This document shows positions 1-6,277 of a DNA stretch of 10,043 nt, piece by piece. The notes under the pieces are model-generated. The model saw nothing but the letters and a program-made list of their open reading frames with translations. It was not told where the DNA came from and made no database searches. The DNA is from DATKDU01 sp035512595 (GTDB lineage Bacteria > Planctomycetota > Planctomycetia > Pirellulales > Pirellulaceae). The DNA lies in the NCBI GenBank assembly GCA_035512595.1, contig DATKDU010000552.1:1-10043 (forward strand), written 5' to 3'. The first letter of the stretch is position 1, and each line of letters begins with the position of its first letter. The translations under genes were made by a program, and so were the position numbers.

Positions 1-1
1 G

Positions 2-181
2 CTTATCTCTGGATTGGCAAGAGTGCTTGCCACATACAGGGCCGAAGTCGGCGTCATAGCGCTAGGAGACGGACAGTCTCCTGACATTGCCCGACTTCGT
101 GCCGCGATTACGGCTGACGACTCTCGCATCGCCCGCGCAGCGACCTGCGCGTTGGTCAATCGTTGGCTGCACGGCAAATGA
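2..181 (+). CDS. Possible 3' end of a gene entering from the left (unassigned)
   Basis: An open frame runs from the left edge to a TGA at 179-181 and gives about 59 residues with no start codon needed inside the window. The translation is alanine-, arginine- and leucine-rich with a plausible helical pattern (for example DIARLRAAITADDSRIARAA) and ends in ALVNRWLHGK. I recognise no family. Two things count against it. The third-position bias is weak. A short perfect hairpin at 15-32 falls inside it, which could mean that the first part is intergenic repeat. It may therefore be a real C-terminus, a pseudogene or chance. Confidence 0.33.
   Translation, partial: LISGLARVLATYRAEVGVIALGDGQSPDIARLRAAITADDSRIARAATCALVNRWLHGK
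15..32. repeat. Perfect 7-bp stem, 4-nt loop hairpin
   Basis: TGGCAAG and CTTGCCA are exact inverted copies separated by AGTG. No T-tract follows on either strand, so it is not a simple intrinsic terminator. The composition resembles short dispersed hairpins common between planctomycete genes, but only one copy is visible here, so that resemblance is inference. Confidence 0.35.
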
Positions 182-506
182 TCGATCCTGATTTCGGTCC
201 AAACGCGATCTCTTGCCGCTGCGCCGATCCGGTTTGCCATGCAAGCTCTCCGGGCGGCTTGCCGCATATTTCAACCACGATGTCCTGCGAACTCTGCGAA
301 GCAGTCAGGACGGTGCTGCAACATGGCTTCTGCAAGCGCTGGCAAAACGGGAACGCCGTGGTTCAACTCGGTCGGCATTCTGGCGGCGGTGCAGGTGGAG
401 AGGTCCTTCTCCCAAGTACAGCTTGCCCGGAGTTGTAGTGCCAAACGGCGGGCCGATCGCTGTCCGCCTGCTTTCACAATGCGCCGCCGGTAGGCGTCCT
501 GCTTGA
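182..506. other. Gene-poor stretch, no convincing gene
   Basis: All three plus frames are open over much of this stretch, which is usual for GC-rich DNA. None has a recognisable domain, a good ribosome site or consistent codon use. Fragments such as RLAAYFNHDVLRTLRSS in one frame look coding-like but do not connect to a sensible start or stop. It is best read as decayed or intergenic DNA between the left-edge ORF and the broken ORF at 507. Confidence 0.4.
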
Positions 507-742
507 ATGTGGCAGGGCCCGCTAGGGCCAGCTATCGAGCACAACTGGGATGTGCCGCAGGGCTTCTGGCTAAAGTGGGAGTTGCGCGCCATCCCCGACT
601 TCCAGGACCGGCTGCCGCCGGAAGAGTATCTGGGGCTGGCGGTGCGGCTGTCACCCTGGCCGAAATCCGCGATCAAACCGTGACTCTCCGCTACAAGCCG
701 CTGGGCGCCGAGCCGGCGGCCGAGAAAGAGAACTGCCCCTGA
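507..742 (+). pseudogene. Frame-broken coding remnant, unassigned
   Basis: From an ATG at 507 one frame reads 57 residues, including NWDVPQGFWLKWELRAIPDF and then RLPPEEYLGLAVRL, and stops at 678-680. From about 645 the next frame carries coding-like sequence (VTLAEIRDQTVTLRYKPLG) to a TGA at 740-742. Joining the two by a single-base shift near 645-655 gives one continuous protein-like C-terminus of roughly 78 residues, rich in W, P, E and D unlike shadow frames. I do not recognise the family. It may be the tail of a dead gene, a sequencing indel, or two chance frames. It points toward the sulfatase gene and ends about 100 nt from it, convergently. Confidence 0.35.
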
Positions 743-838
743 AGTTCGCGTGAATCCCCCAGTAGATGCCGAGTACCGTCCAGCCTGCGGGCGCTCCTTC
801 GCGCGAGCATTCCAGCAGTCGGCAGGCGCGGCGGCTGC

Positions 839-2182
839 TCAATCCTTGGCCAGGGCGTCCCGATCGGCCCGGGCGATCTCTGCCAAACGGCGCGCCAACT
901 CGCTCACCTTCTGGGGCATCTGCCCGGCGAGATTGGCGGTTTCGCCGGGATCTTTGGCGAGGTTGAAGAGTTCCGTCCGTGCTCGCTCCCCGTCGCCGTG
1001 CCGGATCAGTTTCCAGTCTCCCTGCCGGACGGCGCGGGCGCGGAATCCGGGCGCCGCCCAGTAAAGCACCCGGTCGGGGGATTCCGCTTTGCCGGTCAGC
1101 AGGGGCCAGACGTTGATGCCGTCCCAGCGGGGTTGTGGCTGAGGGATATGTTCAGCCAGCTCGCAGAAGGTCGGCATCCAGTCTGTGATGTGGAGTGGAG
1201 CCGTACATTTACCTGGCTTCAGCGTGCCGGGCCAACTGGCGATCGTGGGCACATGAATCCCCCCTTCGTAGAGATCCCCTTTTTGCCCGCGCCAGGGAGC
1301 GTTATTGCCGGGCAGTTTGCCTTGCGGGTACTCGTCGGGCGGGTACGCCTGGCCGGCGTTTTCGGCCGTGCTGCCGCCGTTGTCGCTGGTGAAGATCAGC
1401 AGCGTGCTGTTGCGTTTGCCCGCCTTTTCCAGAGCGGCCACGATGCGGCCCACGGCGTCGTCGAGGTGCATGATGCAGGCGGCATAGTGGCGGGGCACAT
1501 CCCCTTCGATCTCCCTGGGCACCCGGGCCAACCACTCGCTGGGCTCCTTGACCGGCAGATGGACGGCGGTAAACGGCACATAGAGGAAGAACGGACGGTC
1601 CTTCCGCTCTGCGATCCAGCTCACCGCTTCCTGCGCGATGAGGTCCGTGACGTGACCTTGCTGCGAGAGCAGTTGCTCGTTGCGGTGCCAGGTCGTTTGA
1701 AACGGCCCGCGCTTGTAGAAGTGGTCCCACGGCCCGACGCCGCCGGCCAGCGACCCGTAACTATGGTCGAAGCCATAGTGGTTCGGCCCCCACTCGGATT
1801 TGGAGCCCAGATGCCACTTCCCCGTCAGGCACGTGTCGTATCCGGCAGCCTTTAGCGCCTGCGGCAGCGTCAGCGTGTCCCACGGCAAGGCTCGTTCGTT
1901 CTGCGGGCTGGTGACGCCAAAGCGGCTCCAGCAGCGCCCCGTCAACAGTCCGGCACGGGTCGGGCTGCACACCGGCGCGACGTAGTGCTGCGTCAGCTCC
2001 AGTCCCTCGGCCGCCAGCTTGTCCAGTTGGGGGGTAGGGGCACTTCCGCCGTGAAACGCCACGTCGGCCCAGCCCAGATCATCCGCCATGATGAACACCA
2101 GATTCGGCGGCGATCCGGCGGACAGCGGCGGTACGCCCAGGACAATAGTCGCCACGGCCACAGCGAGAGCAGTCGTCTTCAT
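839..2182 (-). CDS. Secreted formylglycine-dependent sulfatase (arylsulfatase type)
   Basis: This 447-residue type I sulfatase should hydrolyse sulfate esters, probably on a polysaccharide, outside the cytoplasm. Residues 1-22 form a Sec signal peptide ending SAG. Active-site elements appear in the family order: metal-binding ADDLGW (D34, D35), the signature CSPTRAGLLTG with Cys72 as the formylglycine precursor, GKWHLG (K122, H124), H208 in TAVHLP, metal ligands D267 and N268 in FTSDNGG, and K301 in WRGQKGDLYEGG. The length is near the usual 450-500 and the C-terminal subdomain is present (QGDWKLIRHGDGE). It starts 22 nt after the hydrolase stop, with AGGA at 2193-2196 as a ribosome site, so the two are probably co-transcribed. 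A formylglycine-generating enzyme is needed from elsewhere. The sulfatase subfamily and substrate cannot be told by eye. Confidence 0.94.
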   Translation of the reverse strand: MKTTALAVAVATIVLGVPPLSAGSPPNLVFIMADDLGWADVAFHGGSAPTPQLDKLAAEGLELTQHYVAPVCSPTRAGLLTGRCWSRFGVTSPQNERALPWDTLTLPQALKAAGYDTCLTGKWHLGSKSEWGPNHYGFDHSYGSLAGGVGPWDHFYKRGPFQTTWHRNEQLLSQQGHVTDLIAQEAVSWIAERKDRPFFLYVPFTAVHLPVKEPSEWLARVPREIEGDVPRHYAACIMHLDDAVGRIVAALEKAGKRNSTLLIFTSDNGGSTAENAGQAYPPDEYPQGKLPGNNAPWRGQKGDLYEGGIHVPTIASWPGTLKPGKCTAPLHITDWMPTFCELAEHIPQPQPRWDGINVWPLLTGKAESPDRVLYWAAPGFRARAVRQGDWKLIRHGDGERARTELFNLAKDPGETANLAGQMPQKVSELARRLAEIARADRDALAKD

Positions 2183-2204
2183 GGCCCGGTGATCCTGATG
2201 GTTT

Positions 2205-3338
2205 TCACGTGGACTTGAGGTGTGCAGCCAGCATGGGGCAGGCCGTTTCGCCGCTCCATTGGTGGCCTCCGTCGAACCGGTCGATTTGCAGGTGTTCGGG
2301 ATGCGGCGACGCGTTGTAGGCGCGATTCAGTCGCTCCAGGGCCTTTTCGGCCCAGCCGGGATCGATCAGCGAGTCGCGCGAACCGATCTCCCAGATGCAG
2401 GGGCGCGGAGCGATGAGCGAGCCGATCTCTGGCGTGTCACCGATCTCTAGCAGTCCGGGAATGACCTGCGCTCCGCAGGAATAGCCGCCCCCCTGCGCCC
2501 GCTCTTGAAACACGTTCAGCGCCCCCGAAATGACCGCGGCCTTAATCCGCGCATCGAGTGCCGCGGCGACCATCGTCATTCGCCCGCCGTAGCTGAGCCC
2601 CACGCAGCCAACGCGATCGGGCCGCGCATCGTCCCGCTGGCAGGCGTAGTCCAGGGCCCAGATCGCATCGCGCAGGTTGGCTCCCAGCAGCGTTTGCCCC
2701 AGGAACATGAGCCGCACGAAGGCCACTGCGCACTGGTCGGTCTTGCTGGCGCGCTGCGCGTCGGTGATGCGGCGGCCGAAGGGGGTAAAGCAGGGGGCGA
2801 CAACCAGATAACCCTGGCGCACCAGTTGCCGACCATAGTCGTAGTTGGCCGCGCGGATCGCCGCAGTGTGCTGGGGCGTCGCCTCGATCCCCACCACGGC
2901 ATCGTGCCCGAAGGGACCGTGCCCGTGCAGCGCCAGCACGATCGGAAAGCGCTCGCCTTCGCGGCCTTTCGGCCGCAGCACGAACAAGGGCAAGCTGGGC
3001 ACGCGATCTGCTTTGAGCAACCATTCCTCACGCCTGTGGTCCGGCAGCGCGGCCGTTGATAATTGCTGCGGGGACCACTCTTTCGGCGGATCGTGCGGAC
3101 CAATGAGGCTCCGCAGCCTGGCGGCGAACTTCTGCTGCCAGCTTGCCAGCTCCGCGGGAGTCTTTCCCAGAAACTGCATCCGCAGGGGCGCTTCGTTCAG
3201 AGAGCGATTGAGATCTTCATTAAGCGTCGGCAGCTGGACGAGTTCCTCCTCGCCGCGGGCCACTGCCGCCGCGCCTAGCAGCGCAGCAGATGCAGACAAG
3301 AACCGGCGTCGCGAGACGGATAAAGAGAAGTGGCTCAT
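2205..3338 (-). CDS. Tat-exported alpha/beta hydrolase (dienelactone hydrolase / acetyl esterase-like)
   Basis: This 377-residue protein begins with a twin-arginine signal (SRRRFLSASAALLGAAAVARG, roughly residues 9-29), so it is likely folded before export. The hydrolase core follows: oxyanion-side LHGHG at 137-141, the region DYGRQLVRQGYLVVAPCFTP at 167-186, and nucleophile elbow GLSYGG with Ser249. The likely acid is Asp322 in GSRDSLID and the likely base is His359 in GGHQW. The order and the stretch RDAIWALDYACQRDDARPDR resemble the Abhydrolase_7/acetylxylan-esterase-like group common in planctomycetes. It is first in an apparent two-gene unit with the sulfatase, which suggests removal of ester groups from the same sulfated glycan. 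No Shine-Dalgarno is visible before its ATG. The exact substrate is unknown. Confidence 0.9.
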   Translation of the reverse strand: MSHFSLSVSRRRFLSASAALLGAAAVARGEEELVQLPTLNEDLNRSLNEAPLRMQFLGKTPAELASWQQKFAARLRSLIGPHDPPKEWSPQQLSTAALPDHRREEWLLKADRVPSLPLFVLRPKGREGERFPIVLALHGHGPFGHDAVVGIEATPQHTAAIRAANYDYGRQLVRQGYLVVAPCFTPFGRRITDAQRASKTDQCAVAFVRLMFLGQTLLGANLRDAIWALDYACQRDDARPDRVGCVGLSYGGRMTMVAAALDARIKAAVISGALNVFQERAQGGGYSCGAQVIPGLLEIGDTPEIGSLIAPRPCIWEIGSRDSLIDPGWAEKALERLNRAYNASPHPEHLQIDRFDGGHQWSGETACPMLAAHLKST

Positions 3339-3808
3339 GGCAGGAGTTTAGCAAAACGAGCGACAGGTATCTCGTGCTGGAGCCCGGCGGCTTCCAGCCG
3401 AGCTTCGGCAGGGAAGGTGTGGGGCTGGGGGTTTGCTACGCAATCAACTCGATCCCCATGACGCGTCGACGGCTTGGGAGGCCAACCTATCGAGCACGAT
3501 GTACCTTATGCTCGCGGGGCACAGCACGCTCTTGGTGTGGAAGTGCCGGTGGACCATTTCACTCCGCCGGACTCGGCCCTACCGTCGAGCGCTTTGTCCA
3601 GCATTCTTGCTTGGAGAAGTGACGTCCGGATTTGTCTGCGTTCTCATTCAACCAGTCGTACGGGAACGTCTGTAAGTGCAGCCACGTAAGATTTGACGGC
3701 GGACGTTCCAACGCCTGGAAAACATCCCTCTCGGTTGTTGCGAAAAACTTCCGGTTTGGCTATTTGTAAAAGAGTGGGGCGAGCAACTCAATCGCAAGGA
3801 GAGCGAAG
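3339..3808. other. 470-nt intergenic region between hydrolase and HTH gene
   Basis: No gene is called here. It separates two divergent genes and must hold both promoters. A plus-strand frame from a TTG at 3474 reads a moderately coding-like 71 residues (including GGQPIEHDVPYARGAQHALG), but it lacks a ribosome site and any recognised domain, and it overlaps another open frame from 3433. The right third is less GC-rich, as expected near a promoter. Confidence 0.4.
3738..3766 (+). promoter_or_regulatory. Weak sigma70-like promoter candidate for the HTH gene
   Basis: TTGCGA (3738-3743) is followed after 17 nt by TATTTG (3761-3766), about 42 nt upstream of the HTH start. The match is 4 of 6 at -35 and 3 of 6 at -10. 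Spacing and the locally AT-richer sequence support it, but planctomycete promoters are poorly defined, so this is tentative. Confidence 0.22.
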
Positions 3809-4282
3809 ATGCCACGCGTCCGGAATACGCCCATCCACAAGTTCCTGGAACAACGTGGACTGACCGAAGTCGAATTGATTAAGCGCGTGTGCTGCTCCGC
3901 GCGGACAGTTCAGCGCTGGCTGCGAGAGGCCACTCGTCCGCACCAAGCGATCTGCCGGTCGCTGGCCCGAATATTGCAAACAGACGAGGTGACCATTCGG
4001 CGGTTGACCGTAAAACAGAGAGTGCACCTGGACACAGTATCGATCAATTCTCGGCTGTTTGCCGCGAGCTGCTGCTGCGTGAAGATCGCCCGCATGAATG
4101 ACGACCAGCTCAGGGACGTGAACGTGGTGATCGACCACATTGACGCGTTGATCGCTGCACTTCCGCCGTTGCGCGAGCGAGTGGCGAGACTCCGCCAGAA
4201 GACCAAGGTGCGCGTGATGCGGCCACCAGCACGTCCTGGGGTTGTCGTCGGGCTGGTAAGTCAGCCACCGGTCCTGCCGTGA
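3809..4282 (+). CDS. Small helix-turn-helix DNA-binding protein, orphan
   Basis: This 157-residue protein has an N-terminal helix-turn-helix at about residues 8-60: scaffold helix IHKFLEQRGL, second helix TEVELIKRVC, then CSARTVQRWLREATRP as the likely recognition helix, followed by ICRSLARILQTDEVTI. This is XRE-like or MerR/excisionase-like in layout, and I cannot settle which. Residues 101-131 form a charged amphipathic helix (DVNVVIDHIDALIAALPPLR) that could dimerise. The tail is basic and proline-rich. Five cysteines sit in two clusters (28-29 and 88-90), which is unusual for a regulator of this size, though no metal-site spacing is clear. The start is supported by AAGGAG at 3796-3801, 7 nt before the ATG. 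No adjacent co-directional partner exists, so its target is not indicated. Confidence 0.72.
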   Translation: MPRVRNTPIHKFLEQRGLTEVELIKRVCCSARTVQRWLREATRPHQAICRSLARILQTDEVTIRRLTVKQRVHLDTVSINSRLFAASCCCVKIARMNDDQLRDVNVVIDHIDALIAALPPLRERVARLRQKTKVRVMRPPARPGVVVGLVSQPPVLP

Positions 4283-4300
4283 GGTCCCACGTTTTTCTTT
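4278..4300 (+). terminator. Possible intrinsic terminator of the HTH gene
   Basis: CGTG at 4278-4281 pairs with CACG at 4288-4291 and is followed directly by TTTTTCTTT (4292-4300). The stem is only 4 bp and overlaps the stop codon (4280-4282), so it is weak. The T-run position is right for a Rho-independent terminator. Confidence 0.33.
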
Positions 4301-4679
4301 GGCGCTGCCCACGTCGTCAACGGTGATGAAAGGCTTTGGGCCGCACCTTCCGACCTCCCTGGTATGGCTAAGTCGTGCGGGCAAAACATGTTCCAGCGAT
4401 TGACCGCCGCCACTTGTCCGGCGTCAAGACGCTAAAGATCCCCTGAAAGGGGGGTCGCCGTGCGCGCCTCTCGGCGCCACGCGCCTGTATTAATACAGGA
4501 GGGTGGCAGACAAACCCTTGTGCACTGCATCGAGGCTCGGAGGTTTTCGACCCCCTTTTTTCTCGCCTCCCCCGTTTTTGCGCGATTTCGCATGCTGGCC
4601 CGAAAGGAGCCCGTAGAGCAGTCAATTCCGCCCCGTTTAGCAAGCGCTGGCAGAACTACACCCCCATTTGGAGCCTGAA
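4283..4679. other. About 400 nt of non-coding DNA with dyad symmetry
   Basis: No gene is called. It contains an imperfect hairpin at about 4437-4457 (CCCCT/AGGGG around GAA, then a bulge), the perfect palindrome at 4484-4499, and a pyrimidine-rich stretch at about 4551-4577. It ends at the ribosome site for the small ORF at 4680. Short open frames on either strand here have no domain or ribosome site. The density of symmetry suggests regulatory DNA or a structured RNA leader, but no known riboswitch or ncRNA family is recognised. Confidence 0.4.
4484..4499. promoter_or_regulatory. Perfect 16-bp palindrome, operator-like
   Basis: CCTGTATTAATACAGG is an exact 16-bp inverted repeat without spacer, AT-rich at its centre inside GC-rich DNA. 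Its CTG...CAG ends recall SOS-type boxes, but the spacing is CTG-N8-CAG rather than the CTG-N10-CAG of E. coli LexA, so that identity is not supported. It lies about 180 nt upstream of the small ORF at 4680 and about 200 nt downstream of the HTH gene. A regulator dimer site is the simplest reading. Confidence 0.45.
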
Positions 4680-4837
4680 ATGACCGAAGATCGAGGGGAT
4701 TTGCCAGACCATCCTGCAGAACTGCCGCGGCGATTGCGGGGGTGGGTCAGGGCGTGAATGCCGCCACACGGGAGGCGGCAGTCGAACGCCGCATGGAGGC
4801 CTGGCGGCAGGAGCCCCAGGCCGCTTCTAAGCGGTGA
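4680..4837 (+). pseudogene. Small ORF broken at a G5 tract (or frameshifted small gene)
   Basis: An ATG at 4680 has a good ribosome site (GGAG at 4670-4673, 6 nt away). It reads MTEDRGDLPDHPAELPRRLR before stopping at 4755-4757. The -1 frame entered at the five-G tract (4738-4742) continues with coding-like, Glu/Arg-rich sequence (VGQGVNAATREAAVERRMEA) to a TGA at 4835-4837. A single-base slip or indel in the G-run would give one protein of about 52 residues, charged and probably helical. It could be a real small gene with a sequencing error, a recently broken gene, or less likely a programmed -1 frameshift. The family is not recognised. It converges on the DUF4230-like gene. Confidence 0.36.
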
Positions 4838-4900
4838 ATGACCATATTTCACTCAAAAGGCAATCGGAGGCTGGCGGCAATGATCGCAAACGTCCTGCGA

Positions 4901-5548
4901 TTAGCGCGAGCCGGTCTCACTTGGCTCCGAGGACTCTTGCTTCCCGTTGTGCCAGCGGACATCTACATGCCAGCCCACCAGCTCGAATGTCTTGCGCATG
5001 AGTAGCTCCGTGTGCGTCTTCGCGAGACCGATGTTCTCTTCGGAACCGGCCGCCTCTTCGACGAGTCGTTGTGCATGAATCATGGCGCCGTCGCGAAACG
5101 CGTCCTGATTGCCGGCTCGCCACGGAATCCACGTCGTCTTTTCAACGCTCCACGTCTTCGTCTTCTCGTGATCCACGCGAGGAGACATTGCCGCCGGAAG
5201 GGGCAATTCAATCGTGGCGGTCTGCAATTCGTCGCTGTGGTTCAACACCCTTGCCGCCGACATGTCACACGCCAGGAGTGCATCCCCCTTGATGAGCCAG
5301 GAGCCCTTGTAGCCATCCCCCTCGGCCGTCAGGACATCGATGATGTTCACGCGCACGGTCGCCAGTTCTCCCATCCCTTCAAGCTGCTGCACCGTCGGTC
5401 CGGTCGAGCGGTACGTGACGGGAACCGTATTGGGCGCCGCTAGGCGCGAGCCAAAATAGGCAGATAGCCCTACGACGCTAACGAGGATGAGCAGCCCAGC
5501 AACCAAGACGACCAAGCGCGGCAGAGACTCAGCCAGCAGCTTTATCAT
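4901..5548 (-). CDS. Single-pass membrane protein resembling DUF4230
   Basis: Starting at the ATG at 5548 the protein has 215 residues; the frame is open further upstream, but that part overlaps the lipoprotein gene and looks non-coding. One transmembrane helix spans about residues 11-32 (VVLVAGLLILVSVVGLSAYF), leaving a large domain outside the cytoplasm. The domain has a DUF4230-like pattern: LEGMGELATVRVNI, then SWLIKGDALLACDMSAARV, then a strand ending IELPLPAAMSP. A helical C-terminal part follows (MIHAQRLVEEAAG onward). The family's function is unknown. The start forms an ATGA overlap with the upstream lipoprotein stop, implying translational coupling and a shared role at the envelope. 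Downstream, ATCGCA/TGCGAT (4883-4901) makes a hairpin touching the stop codon but has no T-tract, so termination there is doubtful. Confidence 0.72.
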   Translation of the reverse strand: MIKLLAESLPRLVVLVAGLLILVSVVGLSAYFGSRLAAPNTVPVTYRSTGPTVQQLEGMGELATVRVNIIDVLTAEGDGYKGSWLIKGDALLACDMSAARVLNHSDELQTATIELPLPAAMSPRVDHEKTKTWSVEKTTWIPWRAGNQDAFRDGAMIHAQRLVEEAAGSEENIGLAKTHTELLMRKTFELVGWHVDVRWHNGKQESSEPSETGSR

Positions 5549-5856
5549 TGTTCCGCCTTTGTTCCATCGGGTTGAAGGATGGTCGCCCCCTCGTACCCCG
5601 TGTCCAGGCCTCGCCACGTTACCGTCTGTTTGGTGGCGTTGGGCGGTGTGGCCGGTGTGGACGGTGTGGCCGTTGGCGGGGGCGGCGGCGGCCCTGCGGC
5701 AGGATTCGATTGATCTCCGCAGCCAACAAGCACTCCCAAACATGCGAGCCATAAAGCGGCTCTGCAGCCCCTCGTCACCCAAAAGTAGCGGCAAGGCCCA
5801 CTGATGCGCAGCGACACTTCACGTCGGCCGACGGCTATCCCTGAGGACTTAGGCAT
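5545..5856 (-). CDS. Short proline/threonine-rich lipoprotein
   Basis: The hydrophobic stretch AALWLACLGVLVGC ends in a lipobox (LVGC), predicting a lipid-anchored protein with mature Cys followed by GDQSNPAAG. Next come six prolines and a Thr-Pro repeat (TATPSTPATPPN). A short C-terminal part, KQTVTWRGLDTGYEGATIL, follows. With the ATG at 5856 the product has 103 residues. A GTG at 5778 would give a neater 77-residue lipoprotein with Cys20, and an ATG at 5892 or GTG at 5916 are also in frame; no ribosome site decides. The mature part is only about 58 residues, mostly linker, so it probably acts with its coupled DUF4230-like neighbour. It is divergent from the XRE regulator. No family is recognised. 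Confidence 0.62.
   Translation of the reverse strand: MPKSSGIAVGRREVSLRISGPCRYFWVTRGCRAALWLACLGVLVGCGDQSNPAAGPPPPPPTATPSTPATPPNATKQTVTWRGLDTGYEGATILQPDGTKAEQ
5643..5669. repeat. Three tandem 9-bp units encoding Thr-Pro repeats
   Basis: Units GCGGTGTGG, CCGGTGTGG and ACGGTGTGG follow directly and differ only in the first base. On the minus strand they encode the Thr-Pro-x linker of the lipoprotein, so copy number may vary by slippage, changing linker length in frame. Confidence 0.6.
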
Positions 5857-5934
5857 GGCAGAGTCCCAATCGAACGAGGTACCCAAGAGCATTTCCTTCT
5901 CTTGCCGCAGGGACACGATCGCCCGGCGGCAGGC

Positions 5935-5955
5935 AATTTCCCATTTTGGGAAATT
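5935..5955. promoter_or_regulatory. Perfect 21-bp palindrome, probable operator in divergent promoter
   Basis: Arms AATTTCCCA and TGGGAAATT are exact inverted copies around TTT. It lies between the XRE regulator (ATG at 6006, plus) and the lipoprotein/DUF4230 pair (minus). It is AT-rich amid GC-rich DNA and has the size expected for an XRE dimer site. The likely ligand is the adjacent repressor, acting on both promoters; this is inference from position and symmetry. Confidence 0.55.
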
Positions 5956-6005
5956 CTAGCTGCCCACTTAGGCTGCTGCAACCGCTTTCGCCGTTCCAGC
6001 AGCGC

Positions 6006-6242
6006 ATGCCCAAGTCTCGCCATTCAAAGCTATACGACCGGTTGCTGTTGACGCTGCGCGAAACGCGCCGAGAAGCCGGTCTCACTCAAACCGAGGTCGC
6101 CGCCAAGTTCGGCGCCCATGCTTCATTCGTCTCCAAGGTGGAATCCGGGGAGCGGCGGATCGACGTCGTGGAATTGGCTGAGTTCTGCCGTGTCTATGGT
6201 GTGCCCCTCACGGCTTTTCTGGCCCGGGCCGGCTTAGCTTGA
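6006..6242 (+). CDS. XRE/Cro-C1 family transcriptional regulator
   Basis: This 78-residue protein is essentially one HTH_XRE domain: LYDRLLLTLRETRREAGLTQ, then TEVAAKFGAHASFVSKVESGERR, where the second helix and the recognition helix (around ASFVSKVESG) are the classic Cro/C1 pattern, then IDVVELAEFCRVYGVPLTAF as helices four and five. It is probably a dimeric repressor without an effector domain. I chose the ATG at 6006 over an in-frame TTG at 5946, because the extra 20 residues do not look like the family and the TTG lies within the palindrome. No clear Shine-Dalgarno precedes it. It is divergent from the lipoprotein operon and upstream of small genes and dinB on the same strand. Confidence 0.88.
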   Translation: MPKSRHSKLYDRLLLTLRETRREAGLTQTEVAAKFGAHASFVSKVESGERRIDVVELAEFCRVYGVPLTAFLARAGLA

Positions 6243-6277
6243 GTTGTCGGGTCCGGTGAGCCGGTCGCAGTTTCAGA

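Noticed and set aside
998..1855. Long plus-strand ORF of 285 codons
   Set aside because: It lies entirely antisense to the sulfatase, whose motifs are complete; it has no domain and is a shadow of GC-rich codon use.
2505..3059. 184-codon plus-strand ORF
   Set aside because: Antisense shadow of the alpha/beta hydrolase; the hydrolase has a full catalytic set and signal peptide.
3788..4384. 198-codon minus-strand ORF
   Set aside because: Antisense to the HTH gene, which has a strong ribosome site and an HTH; no domain in the minus frame.
4484..4499. LexA (SOS) box
   Set aside because: CTG and CAG are separated by 8 rather than 10 bases, dinB is about 2.6 kb away, and the planctomycete LexA motif cannot be checked here.
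4510..4580. tRNA-like or other known ncRNA
   Set aside because: A GGTTTTCGACC stretch looked T-arm-like, but no acceptor, D or anticodon arms can be folded around it.
4838..5003. Plus-strand ORF starting directly after the stop of the frame-broken small ORF (MTIFHSKGNRRLAAMIANVL...)
   Set aside because: It overlaps the 3' end of the DUF4230-like gene in antisense, has no ribosome site, and ends without any recognisable domain; kept only as a curiosity.
5549..5794. N-terminal extension of the DUF4230-like ORF
   Set aside because: The extra 82 residues overlap the lipoprotein gene and lack protein-like composition; the ATG at 5548 with the ATGA overlap is the better start.
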